Assembly (NCBI GenBank): GCA_035567895.1
Contig: DATMPC010000013.1
Location: 1-64,000, forward strand
Source: Terriglobales bacterium
GTDB taxonomy: Bacteria; Acidobacteriota; Terriglobia; Terriglobales; Acidobacteriaceae
Reading direction: 5' to 3'
DNA: 64,000 nucleotides
Below the pieces are notes generated by a model. That model did not search any database. It saw nothing but the letters and a program-made list of their open reading frames with translations, and had not been told where the DNA came from. Position numbers and translations under genes: made by a program. Of this stretch, positions 8,774 through 17,190 are shown one piece after another (within the stretch, counting starts at the first letter, position 1; the number at the start of each line of letters is the position of its first letter).

Positions 8774-9224
8774 CTACGGAATGCCCGGCTCACCAAGCTG
8801 CCCATCATTTATTCACGTCTTTACTACGTCTTTGATCGGCTCCACGTGAAGGTCACGATCTGCTGGACCGTCCGCTATCTTGCGTCCCATCAGCAGCATC
8901 ACGCTTCCAAAAAACTGACCACACTAGTGACTTGTCCGGCTATCCGAGACAATTCACAATTCGGCTGTGGCTTCCCTCGTCTTGCTCAATACGGTCTCAC
9001 CTTCGAAGCTGACGAAGTCAGATTCTCCAGCAGAAGATCTTTATGGGAACGAAAGCAGCGACACAACAGGCCTACGAGAAGCCTCAGCAGGCGGAACATG
9101 GACCGGACTTATACCAGATGCCCAAAGTTCGGCTAACAGCCATGTCGCTGAATTCAAAGCCAGACAGAATTTTGGCGAAGCACAGTACTCTGCACCCACC
9201 CAATACACCGTGCGTTAGGGAACG
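8774..9224 (+). other. Intergenic stretch without a recognisable gene
   Basis: About 450 bp between convergent genes. Short overlapping frames exist on the plus strand but show no ribosome binding site, no domain and no biased codon use. I see no clear terminator hairpin. Confidence 0.4.
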
Positions 9225-9950
9225 TTACACGGGTTCCATTTTGGGCATCAGCGCAAATTTGGCTTCCTGCCTCTTTCCTAATTCTTTGTGGCGCTTCGTA
9301 AATAGATAAATGTAAACAAAATCGACAGCGGTGGAGATCACTGCTGCGGTCAGCAAAAATGGCATATGCGGATATCGCATGAATACAAAGACGCCGATCA
9401 TTCCGGTGCCGAGCGTACGAGTCCAAGCTGTCCATCTCGACCAGCCAACCAGGCTCTTCTGACGCAACATAAGCGGGATGTACAGAAATGAAATCGGCAA
9501 TTGACAGATATAAGCCGACAGGAAGCCACCCACGTCTAGTCCTTGCTTAACAAACGTCCCATAGAAGAACGCCGCGCAGACGAAAACAACAATACAAGCT
9601 GGGGTCCAATATCTCCGGAGCAATGGAATCTCCGTTTGCTTCCAACCGTACCTGAGTACCAGATAAAAAATAAGCAAGTCGAGAAAGAACCAGGCCTTGT
9701 CCGCCCAAACCGCGAGCAAACCCAGATCGGTTCTGAAGATCAGTGCCCAATTGATCTCCCAACCCAAGTTGCTCGCCGCCGCAAATGCCGGCATCTCCAC
9801 GACTCCATACTTAAATCCGTTGCGGATGTAGATGAAGTACGCAATGACCCACAGATATGCGCCGACCGCGTAGATCGCGAGCTGCAGGGCGGTGTAGTCC
9901 TTAAGATTCAAAAGAGCGTGCATGGATAAAGTGGGTGTGAACAATATCAA
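9225..9950 (-). CDS. Seven-helix membrane protein resembling Pyr4/PaxB-type terpene cyclases
   Basis: A 241-residue, very hydrophobic protein with about seven membrane helices. The second helical pair contains SNLGWEINWAL, which resembles the xNxxWE motif carrying the catalytic Glu in fungal membrane terpene cyclases. A late Asp in TAVDFVYIYLF matches the second acidic position of that family, and the 200-250 residue length also fits. This is an inference from motif and topology only; an uncharacterised membrane protein is the alternative. No prenyltransferase or epoxidase gene lies nearby. A TTG at 9950 has GGGAG 6 nt upstream; an ATG at 9923 is the other candidate start. Confidence 0.5.
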   Translation of the reverse strand: MILFTPTLSMHALLNLKDYTALQLAIYAVGAYLWVIAYFIYIRNGFKYGVVEMPAFAAASNLGWEINWALIFRTDLGLLAVWADKAWFFLDLLIFYLVLRYGWKQTEIPLLRRYWTPACIVVFVCAAFFYGTFVKQGLDVGGFLSAYICQLPISFLYIPLMLRQKSLVGWSRWTAWTRTLGTGMIGVFVFMRYPHMPFLLTAAVISTAVDFVYIYLFTKRHKELGKRQEAKFALMPKMEPV

Positions 9951-10327
9951 GAAAAACTCCCATCCGCTAGTCGGGCACCAGAGCTGGGTGAGCGCCTTCC
10001 GGGAATGTCCACTGACTCACGGCTTCAATCCGCTCCCCTAGATTTCCCTAGTTTTGAAAGTTCAATTCTAGATTTCCGGGGCACGACCTGATCCTGAAAC
10101 GTGACCTATTCGTGACCAATATTTCCGAATGAACCCTCACCGAACCCTCACCAGACAAACTCCCCAAACTTGCAAACAGCCTGTAAATATGCGGGTGTGC
10201 TGCACTCTTGAAATATGGGAGGGGGGACTCAAAATGGCCCTATCCTGCGGATACCTCACGGCCGCGGGAGCTTGGAGTTGCCGGGGCAGCTACGCGACCG
10301 TCGGCACACAATTCCAGTATTGGTCTG
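9951..10327 (-). other. Intergenic stretch with CTAGATTTC repeats
   Basis: No gene is visible. Near 10035-10080 the words CCTAGATTTCC and CTAGTTTTGAAAG recur, and a related CCCTAGATT word occurs in the mosaic repeat region at 18.9-19.5 kb. The segment lies between the ends of two minus-strand genes and may contain remnants of a shared repeat. Confidence 0.35.
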
Positions 10328-11158
10328 TCATTTTGTCTTGCTCACCGCGTGATAGGCTCCAGCCCAGAAGAAGACGACTCCTGTTACCTTTCCGTTCTCG
10401 CGAGTAAAAAACACGCGAATGGGAAGTTCACGGGCGACGAAGCCGTCTTCGGTTATGCCCAGCAATTCGACTGTGCGGCCGTTGGGATTGTTGAGCATGA
10501 GCTTCTTTCCGTCGAATGCAATGTCGAACGCCGCCTGCCCACTGCTGGCCGCGTAGTGCCCCGCATATTCCGCATAGATCTCGGGACGAACTCGTAAGGG
10601 TACAAGATCAGAAGCTTGCAGCGCAGGCTGTTCGGCTGGCAGCTCGCGAATCCATATATTCCTGAACCGGACGGGATCATGATGATCCTGCAGCGACAAC
10701 GGAAGTTTGTCCGGCGTCGCGACATAGGGCGGCCGGTCATGAAAGCCGGTCGGTCCGGAGGGCTCCACAGCGTCCTGAACCAGAACACCATTGTGTACAA
10801 CTGTCAGCCGCGCAGCCTTGGTGAGGTGCCCTGTTGCCTCAAAGCGAGCCTGGCGGAAGAAGATGTCGTATGTCTGCCACTCGCCCGGCGGCTTGGTTGC
10901 ATTTGCCAGAGGAGGGTACTGCCCATAGATCGCCGCAGTAGTTCCGTCGGCGTATGTCGGGTTCTGCCATGTATCGAGGACTTGCACCTCGAACAACCCC
11001 ATGAGGAATACGCCGCTGTTGCCCCGCGCCTGAGAGTCGCCCCTGCCCACCGCCGGCGAAGCCCACTCGACGTGAAGCTGACAATCGCCAAAGGCCTGCC
11101 GCGTGAACAGATCACCGGAATCAGGCATCACCTCAAAGTAGCCGTCGGCGACTTTCCA
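10328..11158 (-). pseudogene. DUF1080 (3-keto-disaccharide hydrolase-type) gene lacking its N-terminus
   Basis: The frame opens immediately after an in-frame TGA and reads WKVADGYFEVMPDSGDLFT, then HVEW and NSGVFLM, then VQVLDTW, the ordered signature of DUF1080 concanavalin-like domains that process 3-keto-glycosides. About the first 60-80 residues, including the signal peptide and first strands, are missing. A second domain of about 85 residues follows (EYAGHYAASSGQAAFDI... FDGKKLML), similar to DUF3471-type tails. The upstream gene ends inside this frame at 11133, so a deletion has joined the two. A GTG at 11131 could still be used. Confidence 0.65.
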
Positions 11159-12068
11159 TCAATCCGCTTGGTGGAAGTCTTGCTGCCTCGGTATGCAGCA
11201 TCGTGAGGAACTCGTTCGTTAACACTGGACCGCACTCCTCCGGCAAGACTGAGTGCTCCGTTTGCCGTGGTCCTGACTTGGAATTCTCCTCGCCACCGTA
11301 GGTCACAGTTATCTCCTTGGGTGCCTCTCTGTTGTACCGTTCCCTCAGAGCATCAAGTGAAATGGCACCCATTTCCCGAATCCGCTTTTGAGCAAAAGGA
11401 GTCTTGAGCATCGTGTCAAAAGACGGCACCTCTCTCGGAATTGTCGCGCTCAGCAAAGATGCATTGACTCCGTTCCCCAATTTAAGGCTCCCGTTCTTAC
11501 ACACCGTTATTGGCACGGCGAATCCGTTGTATACCCGGTCGTTTGCAATACGAAATCGTCCAAAAGAACAGTTCACAAATGGACAAACTCGCTGACCGTT
11601 TCCTCGCACTAGAAGAATGTCTTCATCTCCTATCCCGAAGAACGGCATGTGATCCACGAAAAGCAGCCGGTCAGAATGATCTAGTCCGCCAAGTGCTCGA
11701 ATTGTCAAGGTCTCACCGAGTACCCGGCCGCGCACAACTTTCAATATCTTGTAAGTCACAAAAGCATAGGGAAGCGAATCGCCATCGCCCGTTTGATCTG
11801 ACATTCGGTACTCGATCCGGACGACCTTCCCGTGAATAACTGCGTCAGCCAAACTCACCGAGCGGGCAAGATTCAGCGTGGAATCAGCACTGGCAAACTG
11901 TGCTGCACCGTACTGGCCGTCGCTGAGCCAAAAAAAGACGAGTACCGCTCGGCAGATTCGTACCGCCGTAACTAGATAGTTATTCGCCTTATTTGATGAG
12001 TGTATTGAACTTCTAGTAGTAGCTTGAAGCAGATGGAAATCTGCCGCGCATTTGCCACCGGCATCCAT
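11133..12068 (-). CDS. Hypothetical protein, probably exported, with a fused C-terminal tail
   Basis: Start at 12068 is supported by AAGGAGAG 6 nt upstream. The first 35 residues are polar, followed by a hydrophobic segment (CRAVLVFFWL) that may act as an uncleaved signal or anchor. The body contains ADAVIHGKVVRIEYR and YKILKVVRG with TLTIRALGG, a beta-rich pattern found in secreted Acidobacteria proteins of unknown role. The last ten or so residues (SGLMESRRRLL) are read out of frame from the DUF1080 gene, so the native C-terminus has probably been lost at the same junction. Confidence 0.5.
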   Translation of the reverse strand: MDAGGKCAADFHLLQATTRSSIHSSNKANNYLVTAVRICRAVLVFFWLSDGQYGAAQFASADSTLNLARSVSLADAVIHGKVVRIEYRMSDQTGDGDSLPYAFVTYKILKVVRGRVLGETLTIRALGGLDHSDRLLFVDHMPFFGIGDEDILLVRGNGQRVCPFVNCSFGRFRIANDRVYNGFAVPITVCKNGSLKLGNGVNASLLSATIPREVPSFDTMLKTPFAQKRIREMGAISLDALRERYNREAPKEITVTYGGEENSKSGPRQTEHSVLPEECGPVLTNEFLTMLHTEAARLPPSGLMESRRRLL

Positions 12069-12379
12069 GGAACTCTCCTTGAAGGAACTTGGGCCGATGA
12101 GCCTTCGGGCCGCGCGGACCGTAATGGCACTTCAAAGACGATTCGCGAATGCAGTTTAATGAGGAGATGATGTTGAGTGCGAAATATTACCTCTCTTCAG
12201 CGGCTTCAAACGCTCTTTTCGAGCTCGCGAAGTTCGGCCGGTAAACGTGCTTCTAGGCACGGGGCGACATACACAGTGTTGGCAAGGGTCTAATTGGGGA
12301 GTGCTGCCGCGGTTGAATCATAATGGGAAATATCCGTTTGTCAAGACGTTTTTTGGTACGGTTTTCAGAACAGCCCGCA

Positions 12380-12440
12380 ACGGACCCACCAGGTGGGTGC
12401 CCTACTCTCCGTCCGCCGCGGCGGAGAGGGTAGGCTGCGA
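12380..12440 (+). repeat. Intergenic palindromes (ACCCACCAGGTGGGT and a GC-rich hairpin)
   Basis: A short palindrome ACCCACCAGGTGGGT is followed directly by a longer imperfect stem. Its left arm is CCCTACTCTCCGTCCGCCG and its right arm is CGGCGGAGAGGGTAGG. No gene is visible between 12069 and 12568, so this is the only structure in that stretch. It looks like a dispersed intergenic hairpin repeat and may have a terminator or RNA-structure role. Confidence 0.5.
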
Positions 12441-12569
12441 TGAAGTATGCAACTCCGGGTTGAGTTTTCGATTTGTACCATTTCCGCAAACGGGAACGTC
12501 AAAGCCGTTCCGAGCAAGGCATTGCCAGCAGCATGTTAGCCTCACCCGACTTGGGCAAATCTTAAGACT

Positions 12570-12648
12570 TTCCCGTAGGGTTCCCGTTGTTTCCCGTCGA
12601 TCTCCCGTTGTCCCCGTAACGGGCTCCCGTCGTTTCCCCGTAACGGGA
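12570..12648 (+). repeat. Degenerate TTCCCGTTG tandem repeat
   Basis: Eight CCCGT words follow one another at spacings of about 9 to 14 bp (TTCCCGTAGGG, TTCCCGTTGT, TTCCCGTCGA, TCTCCCGTTG, TCCCCGTAACGGG and so on). Two units are flanked by the inverse word ACGGG, making small hairpins. The array abuts the truncated 5' end of the stress-protein gene and may have grown into or replaced its N-terminal coding part. Confidence 0.6.
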
Positions 12649-13138
12649 AAACAGTGGACAACTGAAAGCCAAAATCGGAGACTCTGGTTTCCCCGACAAG
12701 CAAGGCACTAGAGAGTTCGCGCACGAGAAGAACACCAAGGCGCCGGAAGGAACGGCAACCGGAGCCGGTTCGGGCGCGGTGATCGGTGGCACTTTGGGCT
12801 GGCTGGTCGGAATCGGCGCGCTGGCAATCCCCGGCGTTGGGCCGTTTATCGCGGCTGGCCCGATCATGGCCGCTTTGGCTGGAGCCGGAGTGGGCGGCAC
12901 AGTGGGCGGCATCACGGGAGCCCTCATTGGCATGGGCATTCCCGAATATGAAGCGAAACGTTACGAGGGCAGACTCAAAGAGGGCGGAATTCTCTTGTCC
13001 GTCCATTGCGACGATTCCAACTGGACAAAGAAAGCAAAAGAAATTCTAAAGCGCACCGGCGCGCAGGATATAGCCTCTACCGGAGAAGCGAGTGCCGATT
13101 CGGAAAAGAGGGATAAACCTCTACCCAGAGCTGTTTAG
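12644..13138 (+). pseudogene. Glycine-zipper stress protein (DUF1269/YflT-like) without its N-terminus
   Basis: The frame opens after a TAA at 12641 and soon reads FPDKQGTREFAHEKNTKAPE, then a long glycine-zipper membrane segment (GGTLGWLVGIGALAIPGVG and two more hydrophobic turns). It ends with GIPEYEAKRYEGRLKEGG, LLSVHCDD and a helix. This is the C-terminal two thirds of a common bacterial general-stress protein family. The expected N-terminal alpha/beta half is absent, replaced by the CCCGT repeat. A GTG at 12779 could yield a 119-residue membrane protein, so some expression is not excluded. A terminator follows at 13161. Confidence 0.65.
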
Positions 13139-13160
13139 GCACATTTCCATGCTAAGGACG

Positions 13161-13191
13161 AGAGCCCTGCAGAAGCAGGGCTCTTATTTTT
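13161..13191 (+). terminator. Rho-independent terminator
   Basis: A perfect 10-bp stem AGAGCCCTGC / GCAGGGCTCT with an AGAA loop is followed by TATTTTTC. It ends the transcript of the truncated stress-protein gene. Confidence 0.9.
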
Positions 13192-13310
13192 CAACCGTTA
13201 TCGTGCGAGATATCGCTGAGCAACAGTACTCGCTTGAGATGACGACGCATCAGAAGTAAGAGCGACATAGTTCGGTGAAAGCACGCAGAAGAGCAGTTAA
13301 AGGAGAAGCC

Positions 13311-13751
13311 ATGAAGAGTTTTTTTGTCGGGATAGGCCTGGGATTCGGAGTAGGTTTGCTGCTCGCGCCCGCAGCAGGTTCGGAAACACGGAAGAAAGTG
13401 ATGGAGAGACTCACCCCGCTCGCCGATCAGCTGCACGAATCGTCCGAACCTATCGTCAGCGCAGTGCGCGAGTCCGTTGAGAGCCTCACGGACACGGCGA
13501 ACGAACCGCATCAGCCAGACTCGATCGGCGAAGGTCAGGCGGAAGAAGCCTCTCGCCTCCTGGTGATCCTGAACTCCGCGAGCAAGACGAAGTTAATGAG
13601 CGTCTCAGGAATCGGCGATGCCACCGCGCGCCGCATCATCGAGAGCAGACCATACAACTCGGCGGATCGGCTGATAGAGGACGGGATCTTGTCGGAAGTA
13701 ATCATGACCACGCTTAAGAAGACACTTCTCGTCGACGACGAAGCTGCTTAG
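13311..13751 (+). CDS. YtxH-like membrane protein with helix-hairpin-helix domain
   Basis: The ATG at 13311 has AAAGGAGA 7 nt upstream. The 146-residue product begins with a YtxH-type membrane segment (FVGIGLGFGVGLLLAPAAGS), continues as a charged helix, and ends with a helix-hairpin-helix unit near residues 105-145. This unit has the LMSVSGIGDATARRII pattern, similar to ComEA-type DNA-binding modules. It is a membrane-anchored, possibly DNA-contacting protein. YtxH domains are often linked to general stress responses, matching its position next to the stress-protein remnant and the YciF-type gene. Confidence 0.7.
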   Translation: MKSFFVGIGLGFGVGLLLAPAAGSETRKKVMERLTPLADQLHESSEPIVSAVRESVESLTDTANEPHQPDSIGEGQAEEASRLLVILNSASKTKLMSVSGIGDATARRIIESRPYNSADRLIEDGILSEVIMTTLKKTLLVDDEAA

Positions 13752-13840
13752 GACTGGTTTACCGCGCTGGCGCGAAACCGAGAGGTCCCTCGCTCGGCAA
13801 CAGAAATCTTTACCTCCAATTGGAAGGACTGAACCGACTC

Positions 13841-14062
13841 ATGAGCGAGGCCTCTTTCGTAGTAGATGTCTATCATCACCCCGGCATCGAGAGCGTGGAA
13901 GGCTATCCCAAACGTGCGAATAACGAGGTGAGAGCCCACGCGATCGCTGAGCAGGTAGCTCGTGAACTCCAGTGTTCCGGAAACCCGGGAGAATATCTCG
14001 TGACGGTATGCATAGATCAGACCCTAGTGGCGACGCAGGTGGTCTTAGTTCCTGCGTCTTGA
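13841..14062 (+). CDS. Small hypothetical protein
   Basis: A 73-residue soluble protein (MSEASFVVDVYHH...) with a beta-alpha-beta pattern and a late YLVTVCIDQTLVATQVVLVP strand pair. GGAAGGA lies 12 nt before this ATG; a TTG at 13820 would add seven residues. The family is not recognised. Confidence 0.4.
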   Translation: MSEASFVVDVYHHPGIESVEGYPKRANNEVRAHAIAEQVARELQCSGNPGEYLVTVCIDQTLVATQVVLVPAS

Positions 14063-14367
14063 GAAACCACCCCAACACGGGAAGCTGTGAAGAGATTAAC
14101 TGACAAGACTCTTTCCGCGTCCTAAGACTTACTTTGGCTTTTGGTTTTGGTATAGAGTCTTGCGCGCTGTGCTTGCTGAATCGGATGTGCAGCTTCACTT
14201 TGTGCTCCACTGAAGTTGCAAAGTGGCTGCAACAGCGAAAAGCTGCGCCAGGTTAAGGCACTGACCCGAACTGCGTAGAAATTCTTTGTCTTTTTCTGCA
14301 ATTCTGTGCGATCAGCAGCCCTCGACCTTCCAACAGATGCATCCCACGTTCAAGGAGAGTATGGCTT
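14063..14367 (+). other. Leader region of the ferritin-like gene
   Basis: About 300 bp without a gene. AAGGAGAG at 14351-14358 serves the next gene. I see no other motif that I can support. Confidence 0.4.
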
Positions 14368-14862
14368 ATGAAGATGGAGTCGTTACGGGAACTATTTGTC
14401 GAAGAGCTGAAGGATCTGTATTCCGCGGAGAATCAAATCCTTAAGGCTTTGCCCAAGATGGTCAAAGCTGCGTCGTCGAAAGAACTGAAAGAGGGCTTTG
14501 AAGAGCACCTGGAGCAAACCAAAGGACACGTGGAGAGACTGGAACAGATCTTCGAGGATTTGGACGAGAGCCCAAAGGGCAAGAAGTGCAAGGGCATGGA
14601 AGGGCTGCTCGAGGAAGGCAAGGAGTGGATGGAAGAAGACGCCGGGCCTGAAGTAATGGACGCTGGGTTAATTGCAGCCGCTCAACACGTGGAGCATTAC
14701 GAGATGGCCGGATACGGCTGCGTGCGCACCTACGCCGAGTTACTGGGCAACAAACGCGCCGCGCAAATCCTGCAAAAAACACTGGATGAAGAGAAGCAAA
14801 CCGACAGTAAGCTCACGAACTTAGCCAGCAAGATCAACGTGGAAGCGGAGAAGGCGGCTTAG
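14368..14862 (+). CDS. YciF/YciE-type ferritin-like protein (DUF892)
   Basis: A 164-residue all-helical protein of the DUF892 family. It starts SLRELFVEELKDLYSAENQ and carries the metal-site helices with EEHLEQTKGHVERLE (about residues 46-60) and QHVEHYEMAGYG (about 107-118). These supply the Glu and His ligands of the di-metal site in E. coli YciE/YciF. Members are cytosolic, stress-induced and of uncertain catalytic role. AAGGAGAG lies 9 nt upstream. The length is full, so this gene looks intact although its neighbours are decayed. Confidence 0.9.
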   Translation: MKMESLRELFVEELKDLYSAENQILKALPKMVKAASSKELKEGFEEHLEQTKGHVERLEQIFEDLDESPKGKKCKGMEGLLEEGKEWMEEDAGPEVMDAGLIAAAQHVEHYEMAGYGCVRTYAELLGNKRAAQILQKTLDEEKQTDSKLTNLASKINVEAEKAA

Positions 14863-14887
14863 CCGTCCACCCGCAGTAGCTCCTGCT

Positions 14888-14912
14888 GGTGAGCCCGTCC
14901 GCACGGCTCACC
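14888..14912 (+). terminator. Hairpin after the ferritin-like gene
   Basis: GGTGAGCC and GGCTCACC flank a 9-nt loop between two convergent reading frames. There is no T-tract, so terminator function is only possible. Confidence 0.35.
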
Positions 14913-15396
14913 TCAAAGCGGCGGCTCGCCAACGTCTTTCAATCGGGAGGCTGGTCGCGGTAATTTTTTTCTGGGGCCTATCGTCATATCGCCAAAATCG
15001 CTTTATTTCCGGGTTTAGATTCACTGAGTTGCAGAAGGCCGAGGGAGCACGAGGGAGCAATCCAGCGCTCGTGCCGGCGTATCCCTTAGAGCTGAAGTTG
15101 AAGATGTAGCCGCCTAGCGACAGGTCATAGCGGAAGTCGAAGTCGGGGTTAGCGTTGCCGGTGTCGTCAAGCGCCGCCGAGGAATTGATGTTAACGCGCG
15201 TCACGTTGACGGCGTGAACGACAATCGACGAAGACGACAGATTGTTGCCGTTTGCATCAGAGAGTTGGAGCTTAATGGGATAGGCGCTGCCGCTCTTCTT
15301 CGCGACGTTCTGGTCGTAAAGCGGGCAGATGTGATAGCGAGCCTGTTGGATCGGCGCTAGCCGCTCAGCGACGACGAAACCGATTGCTTTGTTCAC
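14908..15396 (-). pseudogene. Fragment of a PxKF-type beta-domain protein
   Basis: Residues roughly 25-105 read as a PxKF-like domain (ICPLYDQNVAKKSGSAYPIK, LQLSDANGNNLSS, DFDFRYDLSLGGYIFNFSSK), which normally ends large secreted repeat proteins. The reading then changes after KGYAG into unrelated Arg/Ser-rich sequence. There is also no signal peptide or upstream body, because the frame only starts at a GTG just before the domain. It is therefore a domain fragment, frameshifted near its end. Confidence 0.6.
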
Positions 15397-15555
15397 CCAA
15401 CTTTCACCCTCTGCGCTCCACTAATCATCCCTACAGCCGTTATACCCCGCCACTGTCAGGCTTGACAGTGCAGGGCAAGGAACGATGTGCGGCGGTCTTT
15501 CCAACCAGGCGATAGCCGCTCACGCCGAAGAGGGCTAGTTTTCATTTCGAGTGAC

Positions 15556-15738
15556 GGGGCGACTCTGAAGTCATGGGTCAGGACGGAGTCCCAGCACGTT
15601 GTCCAGAAGTCGGCTTATGGGAAGGTGCTGCAGCTTCCTTGCGTTCGCGAGAGATCTCCTCGAAGCCCGTTTCTGGATAGTTGCCGACGACTCACCCGCT
15701 GACCGCCCGATTCTGGAGGTTGTGAGTGTAATGGCGAT
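15556..15738 (+). repeat. Dispersed repeats R1, R2 and R3, first block
   Basis: Between 15397 and 15774 there is no gene but three short repeats. R1 at 15556-15593 (GGGGCGACTCTGAAGTCATG...) recurs at 18683-18719 with two differences. R2 at 15657-15677 (TCCTCGAAGCCCGTTTC...) recurs at 17669-17689 and 18470-18490. R3 at 15723-15738 (TGAGTGTAATGGCGAT) recurs at 16756-16772 and, inverted, near 17163, 17595 and 18378. Confidence 0.7.
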
Positions 15739-15774
15739 TTATCAACAGCAATCGCTGCAAGGATCTGTACAAAC

Positions 15775-16701
15775 CTAATAACCAGTGGTCGGGAGACCCA
15801 TCGACTTCTGCTGCCGCAAGCGCGAATCGCACTCTGGGCCGATGATTTGCTCTTCTTTGGTGACCGACGGACGCAGCCAACGAGAAGAGACCGGAACGCC
15901 GGCTCGTAGTTTTTGCTGTTGTATTAACTTGCCGAAATCGAAAAACTGAATGAACCAAGTGGATTCTTCAGACACCCGTGGCATCGGCAACCGCAAAGGA
16001 TGGGACGAAATATCTGCATCGACCTTTAGTGTAAAGGGTATCCCGTACTCATCGAGAGCAGTGTGCCTGAATCCGGAACCAACAGAAGATCCGTTCGTGG
16101 AAATCTTCCCTCCATTCGCCTTTGCTAGGTGCAAGCCTCTGAGTTCTCCAGTGGATTCGTAGTCGGCGGCAACTAGTACGTAATCTGCCTTATTGCGAAT
16201 TAGTCTGATCAGACTGATGGAGCTGACCGGCGGTAACGCGCGCGGGGCATCAGCAAGCACAGCTGGTGTTTCAAGTCCGGAATCATAGCCGTTGGAGAAA
16301 AATGCGATGGCAACCGAGCTGTAGTTGCTCTCGACAGGCCGATTGTAGAAGCACGTCTTCTCGACGTAAACCGTGCCGAAATCTCCGGTGAGGAGCAGAT
16401 CGGATTTCACCGTTCGATCCAATCGGCCATCGCGTTTGGTTTCCAGATATAGCGATCGGTGGGCGTCAGAATCGCCATGATTCCTTTCCATATGGTCTAC
16501 CGACGTTAAATTCGCTCCATAGAAGAAGAGGTAGTACGATCCCGAGACCGGCTCGAACAGCGATTCGGAACCAACAGGGATCAATCGTCCATCACGATCA
16601 AATTGCATTCCGGGAAAGAAGTGGGCTCCAGTTCTTGTTTGGCAAGATGTGAGAGCAGCGAGCCAAATTAGCGCAATCGAGACTAATACAAACGTTTTCA
16701 C
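15775..16701 (-). CDS. Putative lipoprotein of unknown function
   Basis: A 308-residue protein starting at GTG 16701 with a lipoprotein-type signal (LVSIALIWLAALTSC), so Cys19 or so would be acylated. The body is beta-rich, with no domain I recognise; it contains SISLIRLIRNKADYVLVAADYESTG and RLPMPRVSEESTWFIQ. No strong ribosome binding site is seen. It is followed on the same strand by nothing clear, and preceded by two other small exported proteins (17112 and 17499 starts). Copies of repeat R3 lie in front of all three genes. Confidence 0.55.
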   Translation of the reverse strand: MKTFVLVSIALIWLAALTSCQTRTGAHFFPGMQFDRDGRLIPVGSESLFEPVSGSYYLFFYGANLTSVDHMERNHGDSDAHRSLYLETKRDGRLDRTVKSDLLLTGDFGTVYVEKTCFYNRPVESNYSSVAIAFFSNGYDSGLETPAVLADAPRALPPVSSISLIRLIRNKADYVLVAADYESTGELRGLHLAKANGGKISTNGSSVGSGFRHTALDEYGIPFTLKVDADISSHPLRLPMPRVSEESTWFIQFFDFGKLIQQQKLRAGVPVSSRWLRPSVTKEEQIIGPECDSRLRQQKSMGLPTTGY

Positions 16702-16755
16702 CGAGGGGTCCCGTCGATGAGCGATCAGAGGAGGTTACGCTCAAAAACGACGGTT

Positions 16756-16772
16756 GTAAGTGTAATAGCGAT
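16756..16772 (+). repeat. Dispersed repeat R3
   Basis: GTAAGTGTAATAGCGAT lies 55 bp upstream of the putative lipoprotein start on the minus strand. It is one of five related copies between 15.7 and 18.4 kb. Confidence 0.5.
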
Positions 16773-16788
16773 GTTTCATCAATCACGG

Positions 16789-17112
16789 CTATTTCTCGTG
16801 CGTTATGCTCAGCACTTTGCCGTCCCTCTGTCTGACCTGGGCGCTTGCAACTCCGCCTACACAGGCATCGGTGATCATGTTGCCATGCTGATCCTTGCAA
16901 TAAAGCGTTCCCCAGACCTTCCAAATTCCGTCCCGCAAACTAGCTTTGAACGGTCGCTCTGACGCGATCTTCTTTTCACCGTACACTTTTGCTAATGCTT
17001 TTTCAGCGACCCTCACCGCAGTTGCCTCGTCGGGAACAGCAACGGGAAGCTGGGCGAGAGCAACTGCTGCGATGGCAGTGAACAGGATCATCAGGCTGAC
17101 ACGCCGTTTCAT
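16789..17112 (-). CDS. Secreted NTF2-fold immunity-like protein (YbbC/YhhH family)
   Basis: A 107-residue protein with a signal peptide (VSLMILFTAIAAVALA), then the pattern VPDEATAVRVAEKALAKVYG, SERPFKASLRDGIWKVWGTL and CVGGVASAQVRQRDGKVLS. This is the NTF2-fold immunity domain seen in YbbC/YhhH-type proteins, some of which are proposed to neutralise toxins of polymorphic systems. No toxin gene is adjacent, so an immunity role is not supported by context. The two Cys (near residues 73 and 85) may form a disulfide in the periplasm. Confidence 0.75.
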   Translation of the reverse strand: MKRRVSLMILFTAIAAVALAQLPVAVPDEATAVRVAEKALAKVYGEKKIASERPFKASLRDGIWKVWGTLYCKDQHGNMITDACVGGVASAQVRQRDGKVLSITHEK

Positions 17113-17160
17113 GCGTGGAACTCTATATCAGATCACGACTTCGTGCATGATGGATGTAGA

Positions 17161-17181
17161 CAGGCAATTTCACTCATTGAG
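17161..17181 (-). repeat. Dispersed repeat R3 (inverted)
   Basis: CAGGCAATTTCACTCATTGAG is the inverse orientation of R3 and lies about 50 bp before the start of the NTF2-fold gene. Confidence 0.5.
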
Positions 17182-17190
17182 ACTTTCCGC

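Noticed and set aside
12570-12648. Possible CRISPR array from regular CCCGT words
   Set aside because: Unit spacing is only 9-14 bp with no spacers and no cas genes nearby; it is a degenerate tandem repeat.
12247-12711. A 154-codon frame across the hairpins and CCCGT array
   Set aside because: Its Arg/Ser/Pro-rich product comes from repeats, has no start signal, and overlaps the open frame of the truncated stress protein.
16789-17112. Toxin-immunity pair
   Set aside because: The NTF2-fold immunity-like protein has no adjacent toxin, RHS or secretion gene, so only the domain is supported.
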